The notes beneath the pieces were generated by a model. The model made no database searches, had not been told where the DNA came from, and saw only the letters and a list, made by a program, of their open reading frames with translations. Positions 10,814 to 20,762 of a stretch of DNA of 33,931 nucleotides are shown here, in pieces (position 1 is the first letter of the stretch; each line of letters starts with the position of its first letter). A program made the translations under genes and the position numbers. Source of the stretch: Balneolaceae bacterium (GTDB taxonomy: Bacteria > Bacteroidota > Rhodothermia > Balneolales > Balneolaceae); NCBI GenBank assembly GCA_016937115.1, contig JAFGWN010000044.1, forward strand, positions 1-33,931, read 5' to 3'.

Positions 10814-13384
10814 TCACTGTTTTATCGGGAAATCTACTTCACAGGAAACAGTTTCAGTTTTGCCTTTGCCATTCAAGTCAATCGGTTCAAACCGGAGCTG
10901 CGCCTTCATTGCTTTTTCATATGCTTCTTCAATACCTAAGTTTGTGGGGTTCGAAATAAGCTCAAACGAATTGACTGTGCCATCCGTATTTATTTCCAGC
11001 CGGTACGTCAGGCTCCCCGATAGGCTTAACCCTTTCAATCGCTCGGGAAGTTTGATAGCCTGCAGGAAAGTTGGCATATCGGGTGTTACTTTCGGTGTTA
11101 TGTTTAATTCTTTACATGTAAGAAGCCCGTTTGTACCAGTTTGATTGATAACCTGCGACCATTGATCCACTGTTTGAATTTGTGGCGCAGCCGGAAACAC
11201 TTCTTTAAATTCATCCAGTAATGCCCGGACCTGATTCCATTCTGTTCTGCTGTATCTCAATGTATCAATGTTTAAAGAATCTGGAATGCCTTGGTAATTT
11301 GATGTATCTGCCACACTCGAATCAGCGGCTTTAGCAACCCGGATATATTCCCGAATAGCCTGATAATAAATAGACGGCGCTAATGGTGAATCCCTGTTTT
11401 CCAAGGCCAGGTTTCGAAGGTGCTCAGCACGCTCCGCATTTGGCGGGGTGTGTTCCTGCCGGGAAAGCAGCTTCTGGACTTTATCCCGCAATTTTTCAGT
11501 AGTATCGGCTGTATTTTCCAGCGCATCGCTATTCAGCTGTCCCCCTTCTATACGCCTGGCATAAACCGACCCGGCGTATTTATCAAGAATACGCTGTCGA
11601 TATTTTGCAGCGCTGTCGGGTTTTTCCCGGAGTTCGTAAAGTTTGAACATCGAGTATAATGTCTGCGGTTCTAACGATGAGTCTGTGGTGTCATCCAGCA
11701 CCTTCCGGAAATAATACTGTGCGCTGTCGGGCTGATTAAGCGTCAGGAAAAATAAATTTCCCAGGCGATATTGCAGGTTCAGGCGTTCCTTTCTTTTCTC
11801 TTTTTTCTGCTGCAATGTTTGGGGAATCTCACGTAAGTCAATGCCCAGCTGGCGGTCTGTGAGGCCGTTTTGCGGTGTTTCTGATCCCTCCGGTACCGTT
11901 GATTGGGTTTCATCACTGGTACTCAATATGGCATTCGTGCGCCGCCAGTTATCTACCAGCGGGCGATTCCCCCAGCGGGCTCTGAACTGCTGCCGGGCAG
12001 CCTCCACCATCCGGGCGTTGCGATAGTTTAGAAAACCAAACCTTGACGATTCAGGTTCACCCCCAACCGGATCGGATGAAGTATCCTGCACAACATTCGT
12101 CAATATATTCTCCTCTTGCTGGTCATCGCTCTGCTTATCTCTTAGCAAGGCCCTTTTTTGTCGGCGTACAGCGACCAATGCTGAATCGAGCTCTTGCGGG
12201 TTTAATTGTCCCAGTGCAATTAAACTATCAACCTTCGCAATTCTGTTTTTCAGCGAAATATAATCTCCGTAAGCAGTAGCCAGTTGTGTAGCGCTTTGGT
12301 CTGAAGCATTCTGTATCTGACGAGATAATGAGGAAGATGAATCATAATAAGCCGCGGCAAGGCGATAATCGTTGTACTCCCGGCTATAAAGCTGACCCAG
12401 TTGATAGTAAGTGTCGGCTAAAAGAGATAACTGTTCACTCCGCGGACTGCTTAAAATGTTTTTATAAATCATTTCGGCCTTTCGGACTTCGCCTTCCTGT
12501 TCATAGGTTTGGGCCAGCTCAAAAGACAAAGCATTTTGGTGATCAAAATTCTTGTCGTCACTCAGCATTGAACGGTATATCGATATAGCAAGATCAAAAT
12601 TTCCATTCAGGCGGGAAACCTCTGCCCTCTTTATATTTGCCCAGTAAATGTACTCATAGTCCGGAAAATTCGGCTCTACATTGCTATACGCCTGGTAAGC
12701 ACGGGTTAAATCACCCTGAAACTGCAAGACCTGTCCCAGCAAAAAATAACTTCTGCCCTTTAACGCACGGTCTTCAACGCGGAGAATAGCCGGCTCAAGT
12801 ATGCTTGCTGATTGCTGCCAGTTTTCAAGCATAGCGTGATGCTGAGCAAGCATAACCTTAACCTCCGATTCCAAATCGGGGCTCCAGCTATGGGCTGAAT
12901 CGGCCAGCTGGGTCTCAAGAAAGCTGATGCCTTCGCCGTACGACGCAATATCAAGAAGTGCCCGGCCTTTCCATAGGATGGCTTCCTGTCGTAAGCGGTT
13001 TGGTGTGGATGCTTCGACCAACTCTTCGAACGACTGAATTGCCAGAAAAAACTCTTGCCGATAGTAATAAGATTTACCGATCAACAGGAGCGCGTCATCC
13101 GTCCACTTTGAGTCGGAATGCCGCCGGAGAATCAACGCCCCTTTGTTGATGGCTTCTTCAAAATCATCACTCCCGGCATTAACCGGTGCCGGGTGCGGAC
13201 GAATGGGTACATCAGGATTAAGTTGAACCGGCTGCTGCTTTACCTTTTTAAGTCCTGACCTGTAATCATTCTTGGCATTATAAAACGTATTGTAGTAAGC
13301 GGTAAAATTATTCCAGGAACTGGAAAGCCCGCCCCCGCACCCGGCCAAAAATAGAACGATAATTGTGATAAAGATCTTTTTCAC
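10814..13384 (-). CDS. Large tetratricopeptide-repeat lipoprotein (856 aa); resembles PorW/SprE-type TPR lipoproteins and has a C-terminal TonB-C-like domain
   Basis: Lipobox in MKKIFITIIVLFLAGCGGG; NFTAYYNTFYNAKNDYRSG N-terminus; many TPR-like helical repeats; C-terminus SLTYRLEINTDGTVNSFELISNP...EEAYEKAMKAQLRFEPIDLNGKGKTETVSCEVDFPIKQ. The family assignment is by eye. Confidence 0.75.
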   Translation of the reverse strand: MKKIFITIIVLFLAGCGGGLSSSWNNFTAYYNTFYNAKNDYRSGLKKVKQQPVQLNPDVPIRPHPAPVNAGSDDFEEAINKGALILRRHSDSKWTDDALLLIGKSYYYRQEFFLAIQSFEELVEASTPNRLRQEAILWKGRALLDIASYGEGISFLETQLADSAHSWSPDLESEVKVMLAQHHAMLENWQQSASILEPAILRVEDRALKGRSYFLLGQVLQFQGDLTRAYQAYSNVEPNFPDYEYIYWANIKRAEVSRLNGNFDLAISIYRSMLSDDKNFDHQNALSFELAQTYEQEGEVRKAEMIYKNILSSPRSEQLSLLADTYYQLGQLYSREYNDYRLAAAYYDSSSSLSRQIQNASDQSATQLATAYGDYISLKNRIAKVDSLIALGQLNPQELDSALVAVRRQKRALLRDKQSDDQQEENILTNVVQDTSSDPVGGEPESSRFGFLNYRNARMVEAARQQFRARWGNRPLVDNWRRTNAILSTSDETQSTVPEGSETPQNGLTDRQLGIDLREIPQTLQQKKEKRKERLNLQYRLGNLFFLTLNQPDSAQYYFRKVLDDTTDSSLEPQTLYSMFKLYELREKPDSAAKYRQRILDKYAGSVYARRIEGGQLNSDALENTADTTEKLRDKVQKLLSRQEHTPPNAERAEHLRNLALENRDSPLAPSIYYQAIREYIRVAKAADSSVADTSNYQGIPDSLNIDTLRYSRTEWNQVRALLDEFKEVFPAAPQIQTVDQWSQVINQTGTNGLLTCKELNITPKVTPDMPTFLQAIKLPERLKGLSLSGSLTYRLEINTDGTVNSFELISNPTNLGIEEAYEKAMKAQLRFEPIDLNGKGKTETVSCEVDFPIKQ

Positions 13385-13685
13385 GTGTGTCTTTACAGAT
13401 AAAACTGATTAATAGAATAAGTCGTTTTAACACGTTTACCGATTAAAAATAATAAAAATAATCAGTTTTTATTCGTTATAAACTGCTACGGGTTATCACA
13501 TTCCCCACGGCTAAAGCCGCATCTCCTTCAAAGAAGAACTTAAACGCTCTTTGAGAGAGGTGGGAATAGATGTGTCAATTACAGCGGGAACTTAGAATGT
13601 AACACATCGAATTTTTTGCGAATAAAATCCAACCGGTTAACATGTTGGCCTCCATTTTAATGTAATAGAAAATCCCGGCAACAAA

Positions 13686-13715
13686 AAAGGGCTGTGTTGA
13701 TAAACACAGCCCTTT
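13686..13715 (-). terminator. Rho-independent terminator of the minus-strand SusC-SusD-lipoprotein operon
   Basis: aaagggctgtgtt-gata-aacacagcccttt: a perfect 13-bp stem located just past the stop of the 13756..14232 gene, with a T-run on the minus strand. Confidence 0.85.
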
Positions 13716-13755
13716 AAAACCCGGAGGTTTTATACTTATTTATAAGATCAGGAAA

Positions 13756-14232
13756 TTATTCTCCCTCAATCGTCAAGGTATACGTTTTTAAATTTTCAGC
13801 TGCCTCAACGCCATCTGCGTCCTGTAGTATAAGGACGAGTTCTACTACCTCTCCGTCGGGAACGCTATTTTCGATCACCTCTATTTCAATGGGTCCGGTA
13901 ACACTCGCGTTAGCCGGCAACGTAATGGGTGATGAGGTTACCAAATTATAATGCGTGCCCGCTTCTGCCGTAGAGTTTTCTTCATCTACTACAAAGCTTA
14001 CCGACAAGTCTGAACTTCGCTGCTCCCCGATAAGCTGAACCTTTAGCGGTTCACTCGGATCGAAATCATCGACATCGGCGTCGGACACAACCTGGTTAAG
14101 AGGCCGAAACTCTATTTTGGGGTTATCCTGAAAGCGTTTGTTTTCTTGTTCAAACAGATCATTCAAGCATCCGCTTAAAAACAGACTGGCAACAATTACA
14201 GTAACTATTTTTACTAATATTGAATTTTTCAT
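13756..14232 (-). CDS. Small SusCD-associated lipoprotein, Calx-beta/DUF4843-like (158 aa)
   Basis: Lipoprotein signal ASLFLSGCLND; EAGTHYNLVTSSPITLPANASVTGPIEIEVIENSVPDGEVVELVLIL resembles Calx-beta/DUF4843 beta-sandwich repeats; directly downstream of SusD. Confidence 0.65.
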   Translation of the reverse strand: MKNSILVKIVTVIVASLFLSGCLNDLFEQENKRFQDNPKIEFRPLNQVVSDADVDDFDPSEPLKVQLIGEQRSSDLSVSFVVDEENSTAEAGTHYNLVTSSPITLPANASVTGPIEIEVIENSVPDGEVVELVLILQDADGVEAAENLKTYTLTIEGE

Positions 14233-14269
14233 AGCAACTTAATTTGTTTCGAACGTTAAAAATTTTTGA

Positions 14270-15748
14270 TTAATCGAAAAACGGATTTTCGACCAGATTA
14301 GGATTCAATTCAACCTCTCCGTCGGGTAAATCATCGAGGAAAACCGAGGTTTCATACCGCAAAAAGCTTACGGTAGTTGTCCCGTCTGCTTCATTAAAAT
14401 CTACTTTGCGCAGGTCACGTCCGAGGCGTTTCAGGTCGAAAAAGCGATGCCCTTCAGCCACCAGCTCGCGCCGTCGTTCATCCAGTATTTCATCCAGCAC
14501 GGCATCGGGTGTTACCGACCCTACATAAGGGCCTACACCCCGCTGTGTGCGCAACTCATTAAGCTTGGTTACGGCTGCTGCAGGTCCGGCGGTATTCAGC
14601 CGGGCTTCAGCCTGTATAAGAATCATTTCCGAGGCCCTGAAATGAACGTAGTCATCCGCAAACTGTCCCTGCTCGGCAGCATATTTATGAAGTTCCAGAT
14701 TACCTGCATTAACAGCGGAACATACATTTATGGCATCGCCTGTTACATCATTAAAGCATGGCGTATACCACGCGTCCAGCCGCGCATCTCCGGATTCATA
14801 AAGATTAATAAGATCGTCCGTCGGGATTTGGCCAAACCACTGCATAGATGTGTAAGCGGCAAGACCGTCATTGATCCCCCCGGTCTCCGTAGCCGGATCC
14901 ACATCAATCGTGAAAATCGCTTCGGGGTTGCTGGCCGTCTCATCAAACATGGTTTCTACCTCATCCGGTGTAGCCAAGCGTGCACCCGAGCTGCTAATTG
15001 CAGCCGCAGCTGCATCATCGGCCTCTTGGTAATTGCGCTGGTACAGTTGCACCCGCGCCAACAACGCCTGGGCTGCAGCCGTGGTAATAAAGAACGGACC
15101 GCTATCCGACTGCTGGTTGAGTGCAGAAATAGCCCCATTAAGATCGGATACAATCTGCTGATAAACCTCAGAAACCGTACTTCGCGATTTGAAATCGGCA
15201 TCGGATACATCCAGCGTAGGTTGGGTGCGAATAATCACGCCAAGGTCAAAACCGGCCCCATCACCGCTGGAAGGTGCCATACCCGGCTCGTAACCAAAAA
15301 TACGCACCAGGTGATGCAGGGCAAACGCCCGCATAAACAGCGCTTCACCGGTATACTTCGTTTGGGTTGCTGCGGTAATGACTCCTTCCGGAATGCCTTC
15401 GATCAGGATGTTGGCATCGTTAATCATATCATAAAGATTGGCCCAGGCAGCTGTACCCACACCCGCTTCAAAATCATTATTATTTAATGACTCAAAACGA
15501 GTTCCCGAACCAATATCGGTATTATCAGCCAGCGCGCTTGGCCCCAGCAGCCAGGTGGTGTTCATATCCGGAGCTGCGTGCATGCGGCTATACATTCGGG
15601 CGCGCACCCCATTAACCGCCTCGGGACTGTTCAATGCAATTTCTTGAGAAATAGCCGTACTTGGATCGGTATTTTCAAGAATATCGTTACAAGCCTGGCT
15701 GACCAGCAGCAGGCTCACAAGAAATGTTAATTTAATCAGATATTTCAT
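14270..15748 (-). CDS. RagB/SusD family nutrient-binding outer-membrane lipoprotein (492 aa)
   Basis: Lipobox SLLLVSQACNDIL; FMRAFALHHLVRIFGYEPGM; EMILIQAEARLNTAGPAAAVTKLNELRTQRG; ILDERRRELVAEGHRFFDLKRLGRDL. Confidence 0.95.
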   Translation of the reverse strand: MKYLIKLTFLVSLLLVSQACNDILENTDPSTAISQEIALNSPEAVNGVRARMYSRMHAAPDMNTTWLLGPSALADNTDIGSGTRFESLNNNDFEAGVGTAAWANLYDMINDANILIEGIPEGVITAATQTKYTGEALFMRAFALHHLVRIFGYEPGMAPSSGDGAGFDLGVIIRTQPTLDVSDADFKSRSTVSEVYQQIVSDLNGAISALNQQSDSGPFFITTAAAQALLARVQLYQRNYQEADDAAAAAISSSGARLATPDEVETMFDETASNPEAIFTIDVDPATETGGINDGLAAYTSMQWFGQIPTDDLINLYESGDARLDAWYTPCFNDVTGDAINVCSAVNAGNLELHKYAAEQGQFADDYVHFRASEMILIQAEARLNTAGPAAAVTKLNELRTQRGVGPYVGSVTPDAVLDEILDERRRELVAEGHRFFDLKRLGRDLRKVDFNEADGTTTVSFLRYETSVFLDDLPDGEVELNPNLVENPFFD

Positions 15749-15781
15749 AGCGAAATCCTTGTATTTAAATATTAAAATTGT

Positions 15782-18700
15782 TTAGAACGTGAGCTCAATG
15801 CCACCATTAATCTGCAGTGCGGTGGGGAACGAGGCTTCTGACTCATTGCCTACTGTTTCAGGGTCAACATACGGGTATGCTGTCCACGTCATCAGATTGA
15901 GCCCGGAACCATAAATTCGGATGCCCGACAAGTTCAGCTTTTCCACCAGTGTAGTCGGGAGATTATAACTCAAACTCACATTCTTCAAGCGAATATAACT
16001 TGCATCAAAAAGGGAGTTACTGCTGTTAACATCAGACCATCCGGCAGATTCGAAGTATCCGTTTCCATTTTCACGGGCAACAGGGTATCGAGCAATATCA
16101 CCCGGATTTCGCCAGCGATCGGTTGCCACTGCTTTAAGAACACCCTCTTCATCAGCAAATAGGTAACTGAATTCCGTTGCAGGCTGTACCGTCTGTCCAA
16201 AGCTAAATTGGAAAAAGGCGCTAAGCGTTAACCCTTTATAGGAAACAGAATTGCCGAATCCACCAATCACATCCTGCTCACCGCCGTCTAAAAACACATT
16301 GTCGGCTGTAGTTGGGAAGTAGGTCAGGTTGCCGTTGGCATCGTACCACATCGGGCGGCCATCAGCGGGGTTCACACCGGCCCAACGCGGCATCCAAAAT
16401 GCTTCAAGCGAATGGCCCACGGCAATCGGGTCATCATCACTTGGATCCAATAACTGGGTATCACCGACCAACTCTTTAACTTCATTTTTTTGAACGGCAA
16501 TATTGAAGTTGGTTGTCCAGTAAAAACCGCCACGGTTTAGATTCACCGTGCGCACTTCAAACTCGATCCCTTTATTTTGAACCTCACCAATGTTTTCTGT
16601 AATGGTTCCAAAGCCACTATCTGTCGGAAGCGGACGGTCTAACAACAGATCCGTATTATTACGCTGATATACATCTATACTTCCCGACACCCGTCCTCTG
16701 AACAAGGAATAATCGAGGCCAAGGTTAATTTCTTTGGCTTCTTCCCACGTCAACCTCTTGTTGGCCAGGCGGGATGCAGTCAAGCCTGTGGTTCCCCGAT
16801 ATGTTCCAGAGACACCAAATAAACCGCGGGAAGCAAAGTTATCAATGGCTGAGTTTCCTGTTATCCCATATCCGGCTCTCAGCTTAAGCTCTTCAATAGC
16901 ATCAACATTAAAGAAGTCTTCCTCGCTGATGCGCCATGCACCCGAAACCGACGGGAAAAAGCCCCAGCGATTATCGACTCCGAATCGTGAGGAACCGTCA
17001 TAACGGGCGGTAGCAGAAAGGTAATAGCGGGCATCGTAATTGTATTTCACCTGCCCGAAATAACTGGCAATGCGGAACTCGGTATTAAAGCCCTGATTAA
17101 AATCCGGGGTTGCCGCAGCATCAATCACACCAAGGAACGGGTTCCCGATTCCAATGGAGGTCGCTTCGGTTTCATCCCGATATTGACGCCGGTATTCGGC
17201 ACCAATCAACCCGGAAACGTTATGATATTCATCGAACGTTTGGCGTGCATTTAACCGCAGGTTTGTTGTAAAGTTGCTAATGGTGCCATAGCGGCGATTT
17301 ACACTTCCGTCGTCACCCGGATCAGCAATGGGGCGTTCCCAATCCCGCTCTTTTTCAAAGCGATAATCGATCCCAACCAAACCGCTCATTGAGAGCCAGG
17401 AGTTAAAATCGTACCGTGGTGAAAGATTTGCAAGGATACGTGTTGTTTCTGTTGAACGTTCTTCTTCGTTCAAGACTACGGCAGGGTTATTGTTCAATCC
17501 CTGTTCTGTGTTGGGATTATAAGTTCCACCCTCGGCAAGCGTGTTTTGGCCCGTAAGATTTCCTTCAGCGTCAACATACGGAAAAGACATTGGCACCTCC
17601 TCAATAGACTGATAAAACGGGCAGTTCACGAAAAAGCCATCCTGACAAACGCCGGGGGCTGATGAATTGCTCAGTTTTACCCCCACTCCCGCCGAAAGTT
17701 TAGACGTAAAGCGATGGTCAAAATTGGTTGTCAGGCTGTATCTTCTGAATTCAACTTCCTTCACCTGGGCTTCCGTTTTATCACGACCTGCAGAAATAAA
17801 GTACTGGGTATCTTCAGATCCACCGCTTACCGAAACATTCAGGTTGTTCGACATTCCATCCCGGTAGATAAATTCCTGCCAATCATACGTAGGTAAACCG
17901 GCCGGGTCAAAGTCTTCGGGATATCCGAAATCTTCAACGTCGCTGCGGGTCTCTGTTTCTCCCTGTGCTTCTATATGATATTCGACCCATTCCTGGGAGT
18001 TCATCAGTTCAAGGCGTTTAATATCTTTTCTGACCCCTGTTTCAAAGTTCACTTTAACCTGGGCTTCTCCCTCCCGGCCTCGTTTTGTGGTAACAATTAC
18101 CACACCGTTCGCGGCCTGAGCTCCATAGATAGCAGCCGCAGAAGCATCTTTCAGCACTTCAATCGATTCAATATCGGTAGCGGGAATATTACTGAGCGGC
18201 GATATATCATTAACTTCAGTTGTTGATTCCGTATTTACGGGAACACCGTCAATAATCCAGAGTGGAGAATTGCCGGCGTTAATTGATCCTTCTCCCCGTA
18301 CACGAACCTCAAAACCACCGCCCGGGTTACCACTCGATGTTGTTAACTGAACACCGGAAGCACGCCCCTGCAATAATGCCTCGGGGCTTTGAAGCGAAAC
18401 GTCTTGCAGATCTTCGGAACTGACCGAGGTAACGGAACCCGTAAGTTCGCGCCTTGTCTGCGTCCCTCCATATCCGGTAACAACCAGTTCATCCAGTCCG
18501 GTACCTCCCATTTGCAGCTGCACATCTTTCGTAAGTGTTTGTCCGGGCTGAACCTGAACTTTTTCTGTATATGTCTGGTAGCCTATAAACGAAACCCGGA
18601 GCGTATAGCTGCCGGCAGGAATATCTGAGATCGTATAGTTACCATTAACATCAGTTGCTGCACCCTTTTGAATTTCAACTAAGTAAACATTTGCCGACGG

Positions 18701-18817
18701 GAGTGTTTCACCCGAAGCATCTGTAACCTGACCTTCTATTGTTCCTGTACTCTGCGCCCAGGAAAGCTGCACAAATAAAAACAGAAACAAGAATAGCAAT
18801 GGTATCCTTTTCTCCAT
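15782..18817 (-). CDS. SusC/RagA family TonB-linked outer-membrane protein (1011 aa)
   Basis: Signal peptide; carboxypeptidase-regulatory-like domain GTIEGQVTDASGETLPSANVYL; TonB box/plug LDELVVTGYG; SNPLWIIDGVPV...IESIEVLKDASAAAIYGAQAANGVVIVTTKRG; C-terminal barrel strand ending in F. Confidence 0.96.
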   Translation of the reverse strand: MEKRIPLLFLFLFLFVQLSWAQSTGTIEGQVTDASGETLPSANVYLVEIQKGAATDVNGNYTISDIPAGSYTLRVSFIGYQTYTEKVQVQPGQTLTKDVQLQMGGTGLDELVVTGYGGTQTRRELTGSVTSVSSEDLQDVSLQSPEALLQGRASGVQLTTSSGNPGGGFEVRVRGEGSINAGNSPLWIIDGVPVNTESTTEVNDISPLSNIPATDIESIEVLKDASAAAIYGAQAANGVVIVTTKRGREGEAQVKVNFETGVRKDIKRLELMNSQEWVEYHIEAQGETETRSDVEDFGYPEDFDPAGLPTYDWQEFIYRDGMSNNLNVSVSGGSEDTQYFISAGRDKTEAQVKEVEFRRYSLTTNFDHRFTSKLSAGVGVKLSNSSAPGVCQDGFFVNCPFYQSIEEVPMSFPYVDAEGNLTGQNTLAEGGTYNPNTEQGLNNNPAVVLNEEERSTETTRILANLSPRYDFNSWLSMSGLVGIDYRFEKERDWERPIADPGDDGSVNRRYGTISNFTTNLRLNARQTFDEYHNVSGLIGAEYRRQYRDETEATSIGIGNPFLGVIDAAATPDFNQGFNTEFRIASYFGQVKYNYDARYYLSATARYDGSSRFGVDNRWGFFPSVSGAWRISEEDFFNVDAIEELKLRAGYGITGNSAIDNFASRGLFGVSGTYRGTTGLTASRLANKRLTWEEAKEINLGLDYSLFRGRVSGSIDVYQRNNTDLLLDRPLPTDSGFGTITENIGEVQNKGIEFEVRTVNLNRGGFYWTTNFNIAVQKNEVKELVGDTQLLDPSDDDPIAVGHSLEAFWMPRWAGVNPADGRPMWYDANGNLTYFPTTADNVFLDGGEQDVIGGFGNSVSYKGLTLSAFFQFSFGQTVQPATEFSYLFADEEGVLKAVATDRWRNPGDIARYPVARENGNGYFESAGWSDVNSSNSLFDASYIRLKNVSLSYNLPTTLVEKLNLSGIRIYGSGLNLMTWTAYPYVDPETVGNESEASFPTALQINGGIELTF

Positions 18818-18861
18818 AATGACCTCTGAATTTAAATTGACTGTTTATGCTGATTTAAAAC

Positions 18862-18879
18862 CCGATTGATATAAATCGG
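18862..18879. promoter_or_regulatory. Near-palindromic site ccgattgatataaatcgg upstream of the minus-strand SusC; possible operator or 5'UTR hairpin
   Basis: Perfect 6-bp arms CCGATT/AATCGG, 45-62 bp upstream of the SusC start codon. Confidence 0.3.
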
Positions 18880-19014
18880 TATTAATGAAAGCTAATATTC
18901 TGATTGGAATATTAAAATTTATTAACACTTTTTTTCAACTAATCTCAAGGTTCTATCTATACAGTAAGAAAAGCTTAAATAAATCAATAGCAGGGAGTAA
19001 ATAAGCATTATTAT

Positions 19015-20451
19015 CTATCCTATCGTGCTCACTTTTACCATATTTGTGCGACCTCTTTTGGCGATAGGAATGCCGGTTGCCAGGATTACACGATCGCCTT
19101 CATTTACAATACCTGTTTGTTTTAGATGGTCTTCCATCAGGCGCACGCTTTTATCAGTATCAAAAATGGTATCAATTTTCACCGGTGTGACGCCCCAAAC
19201 CAGCGCCAGTTGATTGCAAACCTTTTCACTTTCGGTGTATGCCAGAAGCGGCACGTGCGGACGAAACTTGGCAATCCGCCGGGCTGTGCTGCCTGAATGG
19301 GTTAGCGTGCCAATTACTTTCGCATCCACATTCCGGGCCAGCGAAACACACGAATAGGCAATCGACTCTACAATCTGTTTTTCTTTCCATTCGGGCTTGC
19401 GGTATTCCAAACTGTTATACAGGCGGTTGGCATTCGACTCCATCGACCGGCAAATTTTATCCATCGCATGAACGGCTTCGGCAGGATAGTTGCCGATAGC
19501 CGTTTCGCCCGAAAGCATCACCGCATCGGTGCCGTCGAGCACGGCATTGGCTACATCCGAGTTTTCGGCCCGGGTTGCGCGGGCATGTTGAATCATGGAG
19601 TCCAGCATTTGGGTAGCTGTGATAACCGGTTTACCTGCCCGGCGCGAACGGTCAATGATTCGCTTCTGCACCAGCGGTACCTGCTCGCTGGCAATTTCGA
19701 TACCCAAATCACCGCGGGCCACCATAATACCATCAGCCTCTTCAATAATTTCATCAATGTGGTCGACCGCTTCCGGTTTTTCAATTTTTGCGATAATACC
19801 CGCCTGCGAATCGAGCGCGCGTAGCCGTGAGATAACCTCTTGCACATCATTGGCCGACCGCACAAACGACATAGCGATGTAATCCACATCCTGTGAAACC
19901 GCAAATTCCAGATCGGCGATATCCTTTTCGGTTAATGAAGCCATCGAAATTTTTACGCCCGGCAGGTTCACTCCTTTTCTCGATTTCAGCTCGCCACCCA
20001 CAACTACCTGGGCAACTACATTTTCTTTCTCTTTCTTTACAACCTTCAATTCCAGCAGCCCGTCATCCATTAGAATCCGGTCTCCCTCTACCGCATCTCT
20101 GGTAAGTCCATCATAATCAATCGGGATGGTTTCGGAGGTGCCTTCGATTGTGTTATCGGTTGTCAGCGTTACATACGAGCCGCTTTCGAGCTGCTGCCCA
20201 TTATTCTTCATTTGCCCGACCCTGATCTTAGGGCCCTGTAAATCAGCCAGTATCGGTAATGTAGCATCGTACTGTTCAGCTATACTTCGAACTGCAGCAA
20301 TTACGTTGGCATGATCTTCGTGGGAACCGTGCGAAAAGTTTATCCGGGCCATATTCATCCCGCTCAAAACCAATTGCTCAATTTTTTCTTGTGTATTACT
20401 GCTGGGGCCCAGTGTACATACTATCTTGGTGCGGCGCTGACCTAAACTCAT
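19015..20451 (-). CDS. pyk: Pyruvate kinase (478 aa)
   Basis: RRTKIVCTLGPSSNTQEKIEQLVLSGMNMARINFSHGSHEDH; LADLQGPKIRVG; IIAKIEKPEAVDHIDEIIEEADGIMVARGDLGIE; TATQMLDSMI; MLSGETAIGNYPAEAV. Confidence 0.98.
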   Translation of the reverse strand: MSLGQRRTKIVCTLGPSSNTQEKIEQLVLSGMNMARINFSHGSHEDHANVIAAVRSIAEQYDATLPILADLQGPKIRVGQMKNNGQQLESGSYVTLTTDNTIEGTSETIPIDYDGLTRDAVEGDRILMDDGLLELKVVKKEKENVVAQVVVGGELKSRKGVNLPGVKISMASLTEKDIADLEFAVSQDVDYIAMSFVRSANDVQEVISRLRALDSQAGIIAKIEKPEAVDHIDEIIEEADGIMVARGDLGIEIASEQVPLVQKRIIDRSRRAGKPVITATQMLDSMIQHARATRAENSDVANAVLDGTDAVMLSGETAIGNYPAEAVHAMDKICRSMESNANRLYNSLEYRKPEWKEKQIVESIAYSCVSLARNVDAKVIGTLTHSGSTARRIAKFRPHVPLLAYTESEKVCNQLALVWGVTPVKIDTIFDTDKSVRLMEDHLKQTGIVNEGDRVILATGIPIAKRGRTNMVKVSTIG

Positions 20452-20762
20452 AAGTTACGTTTTGTTGACTAATTATGATTACAAAAACTGAATCATTGTT
20501 AAATACTATTCTCTTCTATAAGATATAAAAGTGAAGGCATCGGAAAATAAATTTTGCGTAAAAAACTCAAAATCAATTGATTGTCTATTCACATAGTACC
20601 TATTTGCCTAAAGTGATGGATGTTAATTTAAAAGAACATTTTATCGCATAAATATGTTACTTACGACTACCAAGGTATTTAATACGTTATTAGTGTTATG
20701 GCACTATGGATTCATCAAAGTTGAGAGTGATTATTTTTTTATAACTTACTAATATTGGGATT

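Noticed and set aside
10679-10939. 86-aa plus-strand ORF after pyrD
   Set aside because: Overlaps the 3' end of the TPR lipoprotein gene on the opposite strand; no recognisable motif.
14447-15487. 346-aa plus-strand ORF
   Set aside because: Lies wholly antisense to a clear SusD gene; composition (many R, C, I, H) fits a shadow ORF and no family motif is visible.
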